From: Syntrophales bacterium
GTDB taxonomy: Bacteria; Desulfobacterota; Syntrophia; Syntrophales; UBA2210
Direction of reading: 5' to 3'
DNA: 64,000 nt
Assembly (NCBI GenBank): GCA_023230565.1
Contig: JALNXD010000012.1
Location: 16,373 to 80,372 of the forward strand
The position numbers were made by a program, and so were the translations under genes. Each line of letters starts with the position of its first letter. The first letter of the stretch is position 1. The notes below the pieces were generated by a model. The model was not told the origin of the DNA. It saw nothing but the letters and a program-made list of their open reading frames with translations, and made no database searches. This document shows, piece by piece, positions 44,218 through 51,629 of the stretch.

Positions 44218-44661
44218 TTAATCCATTGATTGAAAATCTATATTCAATACTTCTCCAGCCAGTCCCTTTGCTTCTTCGGTACATCTGAAAAGCCGTATCC
44301 TGTCCATCAGCCAGAGGCTTTGATGCGGCTTCAGAGATTCCAATTTCTCGATCAGCGCACACGCATCAACCTCAAAACGCCGGCCTAATTTTTCGCATCT
44401 TTCCACATCTTCCACATCCCAGGCAAAAAGCGTTGGCCACTCCTCGAACCTTTCGATACCAATATCCGTATTCTTGAATATCTCGCATATAAACGCCGCT
44501 TCCGCCTGGCTGAACATAGTTTTCATTTCCCTGGTCGTGGCATCAATGATGGCATAATAGGAAAGGATATCCTGGAGTGCAGCTTCGGAAACATTTTTCT
44601 TTCTTTTAGTCATCCTCTTTGCGAGTCCATCGGGGATAGTAATATTAATTTGTTTATCCAT
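44218..44661 (-). CDS. hypothetical protein with RHH-like N-terminus
   Basis: A 147-aa protein I do not recognise. The first 35 residues (INITIPDGLAKRMTKRKKNVSE) resemble a ribbon-helix-helix DNA-binding arm; the remaining about 100 residues are alpha-helical, acidic and tryptophan-containing (FEEWPTLFAWDVEDVERCEK; PHQSLWLMDRIRLFRC). No signal peptide or membrane segment. No toxin-like partner gene is adjacent, so a toxin-antitoxin role is unsupported. It stands alone on the minus strand between two plus-strand exported-protein regions. Confidence 0.6.
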   Translation of the reverse strand: MDKQINITIPDGLAKRMTKRKKNVSEAALQDILSYYAIIDATTREMKTMFSQAEAAFICEIFKNTDIGIERFEEWPTLFAWDVEDVERCEKLGRRFEVDACALIEKLESLKPHQSLWLMDRIRLFRCTEEAKGLAGEVLNIDFQSMD

Positions 44662-45243
44662 TAGAGGCTATCCTTTCTTTCGGAATTTCTGACACGTTTA
44701 TCATTCTTTGATTCCTTCACGAAGGTGCAATTCTGCCTTACGACAGCGTGTTTTTTTCTTTGCTGACCTCTTAAATCTATTTTGAAGACCAGACAAATTG
44801 CAAATAGTATTATTTACAATACAACTTTTGCATCTTTTTTTATACCTATGTCTAATTGCGGTTTATTCCGATCAAGTATATTCTATAGCCAAAAAATACC
44901 TTACTTGATTTTCGTAAGTACAAGTAAGCTTCGCATTGCCCGTGCTAAGGATTTCCTCAAAAGTTCTTGGTTTTTCTCATTTTCATCTCTTGTACCAAAA
45001 ATTAGCCCGGTTTTTCATCATTATATGAGCAAGTGAGCTTCGATGTTGAAGTTGGGAACGTCTGCAAATTAGACGGATTTCTTTTGAGAGTTGCTAAGTG
45101 CTGCCGAATACGGAAGCTGTTCTGATATGCGGCGCATTGGAAGGAGGTGATCCTGGAAATATATCTATATACTATTTTTTATTGTGTGGAAAATGCTTAA
45201 ATGAATTTACATTATAATCAATGCTTCTTGTAACGGAGGAAAT
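44662..45243. other. AT-rich region with inverted and direct repeats
   Basis: 582 bp with no convincing gene. It contains CTTACTTG/CAAGTAAG (44900-44928), near-identical copies of CAAGTAAGCTTCG at 44921 and CAAGTGAGCTTCG at 45030, a weak hairpin CGTCT/AGACG with a T-rich tail (45059-45085), AAGGAGGTGATCC at 45141-45153, and a TATAAT at 45213-45218 just before the secreted-protein gene. Confidence 0.6.
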
Positions 45244-46476
45244 ATGAAAAAGATTTTATTGGCAGCAATTATGGCACTATTGCTTTGGGCGGTGCCGGCA
45301 TTTGCCGTTACACCGATAACCCCGGGCGATACTGAACTGGTTATGTATGCTGATGATTTTACTGCAGGAGGCTTTGTGCCCGTCAGCATGAGTCCATACA
45401 ACGGATATACGCACGCACAACGTTTGTGTCCTCAAAATGCACTTGGGCCTTTTGATGCCGTTCCTGGTACTGGTTTTAACGAAAAGTTCTTTGGAGTCGC
45501 TTCCCGCGCATGGACACATTATACCTTCGAAGACCAGTTCATGAACGTGGACGGCGCGCCTGATATAGAGTTTGCCGAAGTAACGTGGGGTTCGGGAAAT
45601 TCATGGCACGTAGAGGCAGTCAAGGTGTATCTGACGGGCGCAATCGTGCGCAACGAAGAAGGTGAACTTGTAGAATACGGCACGGTCGACGATGGAATCG
45701 GGTATTATGCAGGCATTGCCTGGAACAGGACGGGCATTCAGTACGTGTCAGAGGCAAGAAGAATTGAGCTTGCGGAAAGCTACGGGCCGGCTGATCGCGA
45801 CTATGACAGCAACGAATTTTACTTTTCCGGTACCTTCGGCTGGACGCAATTCAATCTACCGGCGGGAGTTGTTTGCGCCGAAGGAATTTACCTGGTGGAT
45901 ATCACGAGTGAAGTGTATGCTGAGGGTGGCGCAGGAGGGACGTATACAAGCGGAACAGGTGCTCTTGTGACCGCTGTAATCTGCCCGATTGGCAATGCAG
46001 AGGACGTTACCATAGTGCCCGGTACAGGCAACACCGATGGGTACGACCTCGATGCTATCCGCGTATACAGGTGTATTCTCGGCGGCGACGACACCGCTAC
46101 CGGAATGGGTACAGCAATTTTGGAAAACGGTACATGGTTCATGTACAATTATGTGAGTGGATGTTCTCCTCAGATTTTTAATATCCAGGCGGGGAATCCG
46201 AAAAATGAACTAAATATTATTGGAACCTTTACGGTTGCCTGTTCTGGAATCGCCCCTGACTGTCAGTTTACCATAACCTACGATATCGACGACAGTATAA
46301 TTAAAAACGGATATGAATACAATATCGTGGTAGTAGACGAACACCTCGCCATAAGTGACCAACCGAATTTTACCGCAGTTCCCGGGCAGGATGATAATAG
46401 GGATTTTGGTGTCCCATTTGAGGATTCTGACTGCAATTTCTATGTCTTCGCGCACTTTGCTGTTGAATACCGGTAA
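45244..46476 (+). CDS. secreted protein of unknown function
   Basis: A 410-aa exported protein. CGGAGGAA precedes the ATG; the signal peptide (MKKILLAAIMALLLWAVPAFA) is followed by a mature part beginning VTPITPGDTELVMYADDF. The composition is rich in Gly, Asp, Tyr and Thr, with scattered cysteines (YRCILGG; GCSPQIF; VACSGIAPDC), consistent with beta-sandwich domains. No catalytic motif, repeat, lipobox or sorting signal is recognised. Monocistronic: a -10 box lies just upstream and a strong terminator just downstream. Confidence 0.75.
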   Translation: MKKILLAAIMALLLWAVPAFAVTPITPGDTELVMYADDFTAGGFVPVSMSPYNGYTHAQRLCPQNALGPFDAVPGTGFNEKFFGVASRAWTHYTFEDQFMNVDGAPDIEFAEVTWGSGNSWHVEAVKVYLTGAIVRNEEGELVEYGTVDDGIGYYAGIAWNRTGIQYVSEARRIELAESYGPADRDYDSNEFYFSGTFGWTQFNLPAGVVCAEGIYLVDITSEVYAEGGAGGTYTSGTGALVTAVICPIGNAEDVTIVPGTGNTDGYDLDAIRVYRCILGGDDTATGMGTAILENGTWFMYNYVSGCSPQIFNIQAGNPKNELNIIGTFTVACSGIAPDCQFTITYDIDDSIIKNGYEYNIVVVDEHLAISDQPNFTAVPGQDDNRDFGVPFEDSDCNFYVFAHFAVEYR

Positions 46477-46487
46477 TGACATTAAAA

Positions 46488-46525
46488 ACGGGTTCACACT
46501 TTTCTCAAGCGTGAACCCGTTTCTT
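46488..46525 (+). terminator. rho-independent terminator after secreted-protein gene
   Basis: ACGGGTTCAC (46488-46497) pairs with GTGAACCCGT (46511-46520), followed by TTCTT. It lies between the secreted-protein gene and the convergent tRNA-His and could serve both strands. Confidence 0.85.
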
Positions 46526-46543
46526 CAAAAAAACTATTTTTTA

Positions 46544-46621
46544 TGGGGTGAGTGAAGGGATTCGAACCCTCGACCTCCGGGGCCACAACCCGGCACTCTT
46601 ACCAACTGAGCTACACCCACC
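46544..46621 (-). tRNA. tRNA-His (anticodon GTG)
   Basis: Minus strand 78 nt. Acceptor GTGGGTG pairs with CACTCAC, with the extra 5' G (-1) opposite C73 that is unique to tRNA-His. D-arm GCTCAGTTGG, anticodon loop TTGTGGC, T-arm GAGGG-TTCGAAT-CCCTT, and an encoded CCA end. All stems pair. Confidence 0.97.
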
Positions 46622-47059
46622 ACAGATATTTACAAATTCCGGTGCGGCAGTCTTTCAAATTCGCCCTTGTCTGTACAGGCTCCTCACGAGCTTTGCATTA
46701 TTTGTCACAATGCGCTGCCTCTTTGGAAAGAAGATATTTCTTATCATAAAATTAAAAAAAAGGGCAACAAAAAATACGGAGCGCTTTCTTTCAGTATTTG
46801 AGGATTCAAATGCCTGACCTCAGCATTCATATACCTTTCCGCCTGTGATTCCAAAAAGAGAGAATGATTCTTCCCAACCATAGTCGATCATGAAAATACT
46901 TTAGGATAATTGAAATGATAAATTATTTAAACTATAGGTAAATATATTCATTCTCCATAGGTTTTCCTCCGGATAATGCCTTTTCATCAGCTATGATCTG
47001 TTTTACCAGGCTGTTCCCCGTTTGTTTTGATACCGGCCTGAAAACATTTATTTTCCGGG
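46622..47059. other. intergenic region tRNA-His to PAS-LuxR gene
   Basis: 438 bp, AT-rich toward the right. No gene, strong hairpin or repeat was recognised. The tRNA promoter should lie in its left end; a TTGAAA with a poor -10 is present but not convincing. Confidence 0.5.
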
Positions 47060-48793
47060 ATGAGCGATGGGAAAAACAAAAAAAATCGAAATAGCATGCG
47101 ATCTCAGGAAACCATCACGCCTTTCAAGGAAAACCATCCGCATGAAGAAGATCTCAAGGTCCTGGAAAAAGCGGCGCATTCTCCGGATGCTCTGAAGAGG
47201 TTATTTGCCGAAATTATTCAGAAAAGCAAATTCGGCATCACCCTCGTTGATCACAGAATGCAGCTTCTTTTCGTAAACAGCGCCATACGTCATCACTATC
47301 ATTATCCACATATTCTCGGAGGACCATGTTACAGCCAGTTCAGACAGCCTCCGGGAAAGTCGCCCTGCCCTTTCTGCCCTGCCTACCATACCCTTATGGA
47401 CGGTAACATGCATGAGTCTGTGGTGGAACTGCCCAGATTGAAAGGAAACTTTCTCTTTCATGTGACGTCCTGGCCTGTTTTCGATAAGAGAGGAAACATC
47501 TCGGCAGTTTTCAACATCATAGATGATATCACAGAACGTATTCGAGCTCAGGAACTCATTTTCGAAGCGGAAAAACAATGCTGGGCAATATTTGAAACAA
47601 CCGGCGCCGCAACGGCCATTGTCGATAACGACATGACGATAACCCGAGTGAACAGGGCCTTCGAAGAACTATGCGCCTGCAGCAGAAATGGCGTAGAAGG
47701 AAAATTGAAGCTTACCGAATTCATACATGGAAATTCTCTTGATGAACTTGAATTGCCGGGCGGCGGCTATTCATATGATCCCGAACCTCGTCTCTTGAAA
47801 TGCAAAACAAGTATACTCAATCGAAAAAAGGGGACTCCTGTTCCCGTCTTTTTCAGATCCTGCATTATACCGGGTACGGACAAGCGGGTGGCTTCATTTT
47901 ACCGCCTGGACGGCGTAAAAGCCGGGGCCGGTAATAGAAGCGGATTGCTTCCTCAGTTTTCAGATTTCCTGGAAACCATATCGGACCCCCTTATAATAAT
48001 TGATGAAAAATGGCGAATTGCGTATGTAAATCCGGCAGGAGCCGGAATCTTAGAAGCTGAGGCTTCCAGGCTTCTGGGGAGCCCCTTTCGCAGCCTCACC
48101 ACAGCGGCATCCTACAGAAATATAAAAAACAAAGTGCAGGAGTTTACCGAAAATTACGGACACGACCGCTCGGACACGCAGTACCTGAAAGCGGGTTTTA
48201 AGATTAAGAATTCAGAAATCCTGGAAGTACAGATCGTTCTTCGCCCCCTTGCCGATGAAAATGGCAACGCAGGAGGATGCCTTTGCATTATGATGCCGAG
48301 GGAAAATCCGGAAACAGTTAAAAGCCGTTTAAACCAGATCGAAACGGAATACTCCGCGCTGAAAGGCGAACTCGAGGAAGCACATCACGCAATCAATGTA
48401 CTGCTGCAGGAAAAAGAAAAAGACAGGCAGAAAATCGAATCGGCTGTGGCGTCGAACATTCGGGAATTTGTGATCCCCCGTCTTGAAAAACTTTTCGCCA
48501 GCAAAAGCGATGATGAAAAAATCAACCATTACAAGCTGCTCCAAAGCGCAATCGATAAGTTAACGGCCCCGCTCAACCGCCGCATGGCCGCCCATGATTC
48601 CGGTCTCACCTCGAGGGAAATAGAAGTCGCACGCCTCGTACATGAAGGCAAAGTCACAAAGGAAATAGCCGATCTTCTCAATATATCGACAGGCACTGTC
48701 GAATATCACCGTCACAATATCAGATCCAAACTGGGACTGGGTGGAAAAAAGAAAAACCTCAGGACCCATCTGCTGACATTCCTCGACGAGTAG
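47060..48793 (+). CDS. triple-PAS LuxR-family transcriptional regulator
   Basis: A 577-aa cytosolic regulator. Three PAS-like domains: about 50-175 (SKFGITLVDHRMQLLFVNSA ... FNIIDDITER), about 178-290 (AAT-AIVDNDMTITRVNRAFEEL) and about 305-415 (ISDPLIIIDEKWRIAYVNPA). A coiled-coil (about 418-455) leads to a C-terminal LuxR/GerE helix-turn-helix (LTSREIEVARLVHEGKVTKE, IADLLNISTGTVEYHR; about 517-570). The first PAS carries a cysteine cluster, PCYSQF followed by SPCPFCPAYH, suggesting metal or redox sensing (inference). Target genes are not evident; the Tad locus starts 510 bp downstream. No strong ribosome site at the ATG. Confidence 0.85.
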   Translation: MSDGKNKKNRNSMRSQETITPFKENHPHEEDLKVLEKAAHSPDALKRLFAEIIQKSKFGITLVDHRMQLLFVNSAIRHHYHYPHILGGPCYSQFRQPPGKSPCPFCPAYHTLMDGNMHESVVELPRLKGNFLFHVTSWPVFDKRGNISAVFNIIDDITERIRAQELIFEAEKQCWAIFETTGAATAIVDNDMTITRVNRAFEELCACSRNGVEGKLKLTEFIHGNSLDELELPGGGYSYDPEPRLLKCKTSILNRKKGTPVPVFFRSCIIPGTDKRVASFYRLDGVKAGAGNRSGLLPQFSDFLETISDPLIIIDEKWRIAYVNPAGAGILEAEASRLLGSPFRSLTTAASYRNIKNKVQEFTENYGHDRSDTQYLKAGFKIKNSEILEVQIVLRPLADENGNAGGCLCIMMPRENPETVKSRLNQIETEYSALKGELEEAHHAINVLLQEKEKDRQKIESAVASNIREFVIPRLEKLFASKSDDEKINHYKLLQSAIDKLTAPLNRRMAAHDSGLTSREIEVARLVHEGKVTKEIADLLNISTGTVEYHRHNIRSKLGLGGKKKNLRTHLLTFLDE

Positions 48794-49302
48794 GACTGTT
48801 CAGGGTTCTATGTTCGACGTTAAACAGATCGAGACACAGGCAACATTCTCGGTTCAGGACATTGGCAGAATTCTATGCTCTGGACCTATATATCATCTTT
48901 CATTTTTACCATAGAACATAAAACATACCCCATGTTTTCCCCTCCATTTTTCACAAGTTTTTCCTGTATTGAAAAAAGCCCTTTGCTTCAATAGAGTAGA
49001 CACCACGATTTTGTTCTTTCGTCGAGAGGATCGGAAAGAATGAGATCCGCAGGGGGGAAATAGATTTCACTTAGGCAGTCCGGATAATCTTAATAATCTA
49101 ATGATCATCCCAGATTTCGCCGAGTTTGCCGTGCAATTCGACCGCGAATCGCAATCATCCTACTTATACCTATGACCATCAGAAAAAGCTTCGCCGCCTG
49201 CAATCATCGGGCCGGAATGTCCCCTTGAGGGGTACACATACACTTTTTAGCGGCGGTCTTCCGGAGACCGCCGCACATTAACATCAAAAAGGAGGAAGTA
49301 AG
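48794..49302. other. intergenic region upstream of the Flp pilin
   Basis: 509 bp without a gene. It contains the inverted repeat TATTGAA/TTCAATA (48967-48993) and, close to flp, CCCCT-TG-AGGGG (49221-49232) and the strong hairpin listed separately. No consensus sigma-70 or sigma-54 promoter was identified with confidence. Confidence 0.6.
49250..49274 (+). promoter_or_regulatory. 5' UTR hairpin before flp
   Basis: GCGGCGGTCT, loop TCCGG, AGACCGCCGC: ten perfect pairs, mostly GC, without a T-run. It ends 28 nt before the pilin ATG and just before the GGAGG site (49290-49294). Probably an mRNA-stabilising or translation-controlling element rather than a terminator. Confidence 0.6.
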
Positions 49303-49497
49303 ATGGAAAAAGTCATTCGTTTTTTGAAGGATGAAGAGGGGATTATTGCTATCGAGTATGGTCTGATAATTGCGCTGGTTGCGTTTATGTTGATCCTGGG
49401 TGCAACTACGCTTGGAGAGAATATTCATGCTCTCTTTAATAATATTGCATCAGTAATGGGATTACATACTGGCGTATCAACGACGCCGGGGGCATGA
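49303..49497 (+). CDS. flp: Flp-type (type IVb) pilin
   Basis: Major pilin subunit of the Tad pilus, 64 aa. The prepilin site is G13|IIAIEY: Gly before the cleavage, Glu at +5 followed by Tyr, the Flp signature G/xxxxEY. The hydrophobic assembly helix GLIIALVAFMLILGATTL follows, then a short C-terminal tail. GGAGG precedes the ATG. A strong hairpin sits on either side of the gene, which would favour a separate, abundant pilin transcript. Confidence 0.95.
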   Translation: MEKVIRFLKDEEGIIAIEYGLIIALVAFMLILGATTLGENIHALFNNIASVMGLHTGVSTTPGA

Positions 49498-49531
49498 GTT
49501 TCAAACATTTGGCCAAATTCTCACGCATGGC

Positions 49532-49555
49532 CGGACGCGGAAAATTCCGCGTCCG
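49532..49555 (+). terminator. hairpin between flp and tadV
   Basis: CGGACGCGGAA (49532-49542) pairs with TTCCGCGTCCG (49545-49555); AATTTATTTT follows after two bases. It probably terminates or stabilises most flp transcripts, leaving the rest of the locus at lower expression. Confidence 0.65.
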
Positions 49556-49579
49556 CCAATTTATTTTGGTAAATTGAAT

Positions 49580-50125
49580 ATGAATTTTTCTATGGATATA
49601 ATTATAATTCCTGTAGTTCTGTCAGGCGCTTATTTTGATTTAAAATTTGGAAAGATCTTTAATCGTTTAACATATCCAGCCATCTGTGCTGCACTTATTT
49701 TGAATGCGTTTGATTCAGGATTCAATGGCCTTCTCAACAGTATTTCCGGAGCTGTTTTAGGTATAAGCTTGTTCATTATCCCTTACACAATCGGTGCTTC
49801 TGGGGCGGGCGACGCGAAGCTCATGGGTGCTGTAGGGGCAGCCCTGGGACCGAAGGCAGCCTTTACGGCCGCGATCTTTACATTTCTTCTCGGCGGTCTT
49901 TATGCTCTCGGACTTCTTCTTTACAGGGAGCGCGCCTATGGCTGGGCGCTTCTCTCGCGGTGGAAATCGACGTCGCTTGCGCTTGTCCGGACGGGGCAGT
50001 GGATACCGGCACCGGCGGCGACGGAAAAAGGCACGGCGCCCCCCAGACTGCGATACGGCGTGGTGATCGCTCTGGGAACGTTCTTATATATGGCCCTGAA
50101 TTACGCAGGGTATGATTTATTTTAA
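49580..50125 (+). CDS. tadV: Tad prepilin peptidase TadV/CpaA
   Basis: A24-family aspartic peptidase that cleaves the Flp leader in the inner membrane. The 181-aa protein has the first catalytic Asp in AYFDLKFGKI and the second in the GxGD motif GASGAGDAKLMGA, with membrane segments between. ATG at 49580 was taken as start; the Met at 49592 is possible and no good ribosome site is seen. Composition changes within the gene: the first half is AT-rich like flp, the second half strongly GC-rich like the genes downstream. Confidence 0.92.
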   Translation: MNFSMDIIIIPVVLSGAYFDLKFGKIFNRLTYPAICAALILNAFDSGFNGLLNSISGAVLGISLFIIPYTIGASGAGDAKLMGAVGAALGPKAAFTAAIFTFLLGGLYALGLLLYRERAYGWALLSRWKSTSLALVRTGQWIPAPAATEKGTAPPRLRYGVVIALGTFLYMALNYAGYDLF

Positions 50126-50130
50126 TAGGC

Positions 50131-50260
50131 TCCAGCAGAGGTGCAGAGGTTTAAGAGTTTGAAAATAGAACTTATTAATAAAAAAATTTTTCCTGCGTCT
50201 CTGCGCTACTGCGGGAGAAAAAATAAAAAAAGTCTCGCCTCGGAACGCCGGGACACAGAA
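50131..50260. repeat. intergenic inverted-repeat element (REP-like)
   Basis: Between tadV and cpaB: GCAGAGGTGCAGAGG (50135-50149) faces CCTGCGTCTCTGCGC (50192-50206), with GCAGAG/CTCTGC pairing, then CTACTGCGGGAG and A-rich sequence. This 'CTCTGCG' type of intergenic repeat is common in environmental genomes. Only one copy is in the window, so dispersion is unproven. Confidence 0.35.
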
Positions 50261-50315
50261 CAGCAAAAAAGTAAGAGGGAATTTACGAGTACAACAACTC
50301 TATGGGAGGTGGATC

Positions 50316-51137
50316 ATGGGCAGATGGAAGGCGTTTTTACCGATAATGCTTGCGCTGGTCGTTGCCGTAGCGGGAAGCCTTTTTACCTATAAGTGGGTGA
50401 TGACGCAGGTCACGCCGAAGGAGACGGTGCAAGTGGCGGTAAGGCAGGAATCGGCCGTGCCCGTGGTGGTGGCCGCCGTGGGGCTACCCTGGGGAACGAA
50501 ATTGAAGGCGGAGATGCTCAAGACCGTGCCCTATCTGAAAGAAAGCCTCCCGCCGGGCTATTGCTCCCTGTGCAATAACCTCGAGGGACGGGTGCTTATT
50601 GCACCGGTCCGTGCCCAGGAACCCATCCTGGATTCAAAGCTGGCGCCGGTCGGGATTACCTCGGGCGGCGTGTCTGCCGTGGTCTCGCCGGGGAAGCGGG
50701 CCGTGGCTGTCAAGGGAAACGAGGTGATCGGCATCGCCGGCTTCATCATGCCCGGGAATCGTGTCGATGTGCTGGTGACCCTGACCGATCCGAAGAACAA
50801 GAAAGAAATCACCAAAACGGTCCTCGAAAACGTCATGGTCCTGGCGACGGGGACCCAGGTCGAGGAAAGCCCCGAGGGCAAACCGGCGCCCTTTAATGTC
50901 TACACTCTCGAGGTAGACCCCCATGAGAGCGAGCGACTTGCTCTGGCCGCTACTGGAGGGAGGCTTCAGTTTGCATTGAGGAATGCGGTCGATGCCGAAA
51001 CTGTTCTGACAAAAGGTGCCGATATACAACAGACTCTCAAAGAATTCAGAGAAAAGGAAACCGAAGTGCAACAGAAGGTGCATACAGTGGAGATCATAAA
51101 AGAGGGCAAGGTGATGAGACAGAGATTGGCATTATGA
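50316..51137 (+). CDS. cpaB: Flp pilus assembly protein CpaB/RcpC
   Basis: Periplasmic Tad component, 273 aa, with an N-terminal membrane anchor (PIMLALVVAVAGSLFTYKWV), a SAF domain (VVVAAVGLPWGTKLKAEML ... GRVLIAPVRAQEPIL), and the RcpC domain (AVKGNEVIGIAGFIMPGNRVDVL). CpaB normally works beside the secretin CpaC/RcpA; here the next gene is tadE and no secretin is found. GGGAGG precedes the ATG. Strongly GC-rich compared with flp. Confidence 0.92.
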   Translation: MGRWKAFLPIMLALVVAVAGSLFTYKWVMTQVTPKETVQVAVRQESAVPVVVAAVGLPWGTKLKAEMLKTVPYLKESLPPGYCSLCNNLEGRVLIAPVRAQEPILDSKLAPVGITSGGVSAVVSPGKRAVAVKGNEVIGIAGFIMPGNRVDVLVTLTDPKNKKEITKTVLENVMVLATGTQVEESPEGKPAPFNVYTLEVDPHESERLALAATGGRLQFALRNAVDAETVLTKGADIQQTLKEFREKETEVQQKVHTVEIIKEGKVMRQRLAL

Positions 51138-51184
51138 GAAAGAGAGTTTTTCTCTTGGAAAAGTAAAAAAGAAGGGAAGCATAA

Positions 51185-51625
51185 ATGTATTTTTCATTTA
51201 TTAAATTTAGACAGAAAGGCGCTGTGGCCATAGAATTTGCTTTTCTCCTGCCCATTCTTCTGGTCCTTCTCGTCGGCATAATTGAGTTCAGTATAATGTT
51301 TTATGATAAAGCCATGCTTACCAATGCCTGCCGCGAAGGCGCACGTTTAGGGATTGTCTACAATTTCGATCCGACAGTGACCGATATTCATCCCACCGAT
51401 GGAGAGATAACCGCTACCGTTCAGGCCTACTGCCAGAATCACCTGATCAGCTTCGGCAACAGTTCGCAGTTGCAGACACAGATTACACGAACCGGCGACG
51501 AACACGGCGATCCACTTACAGTGACCGTTGCCTACCATTACGAATTTTTGGTTTTACCGAATTTCATAACCGCTCTGGCAGGCGGCCTCGATCTGGGCGC
51601 CGAATCGGTCATGAGAATGGAGTAA
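51185..51625 (+). CDS. tadE: TadE-like pseudopilin
   Basis: A 146-aa minor pilin-like protein. The KGAVAIEFAFLLPILLVLLVGIIEF start is the TadE signature: a Gly before the cleavage site, Glu at +5, then the assembly helix. It continues with YDKAMLTNACREGARLG, conserved in TadE-like proteins. It is followed 4 nt later by the TadG-like gene, so both are translated together. Confidence 0.9.
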   Translation: MYFSFIKFRQKGAVAIEFAFLLPILLVLLVGIIEFSIMFYDKAMLTNACREGARLGIVYNFDPTVTDIHPTDGEITATVQAYCQNHLISFGNSSQLQTQITRTGDEHGDPLTVTVAYHYEFLVLPNFITALAGGLDLGAESVMRME

Positions 51626-51629
51626 CACC

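Noticed and set aside
44218..44661. Antitoxin of a toxin-antitoxin pair
   Set aside because: Only the N-terminus is RHH-like, and no small toxin-like gene lies on either side.
44782..45036. 84-codon open frame on the plus strand
   Set aside because: No ribosome site, hydrophobic/serine-rich shadow-like composition, runs across the inverted and direct repeats.
50141..50392. 83-codon open frame between tadV and cpaB
   Set aside because: It crosses the repeat element and runs into cpaB in another frame; no conserved look.
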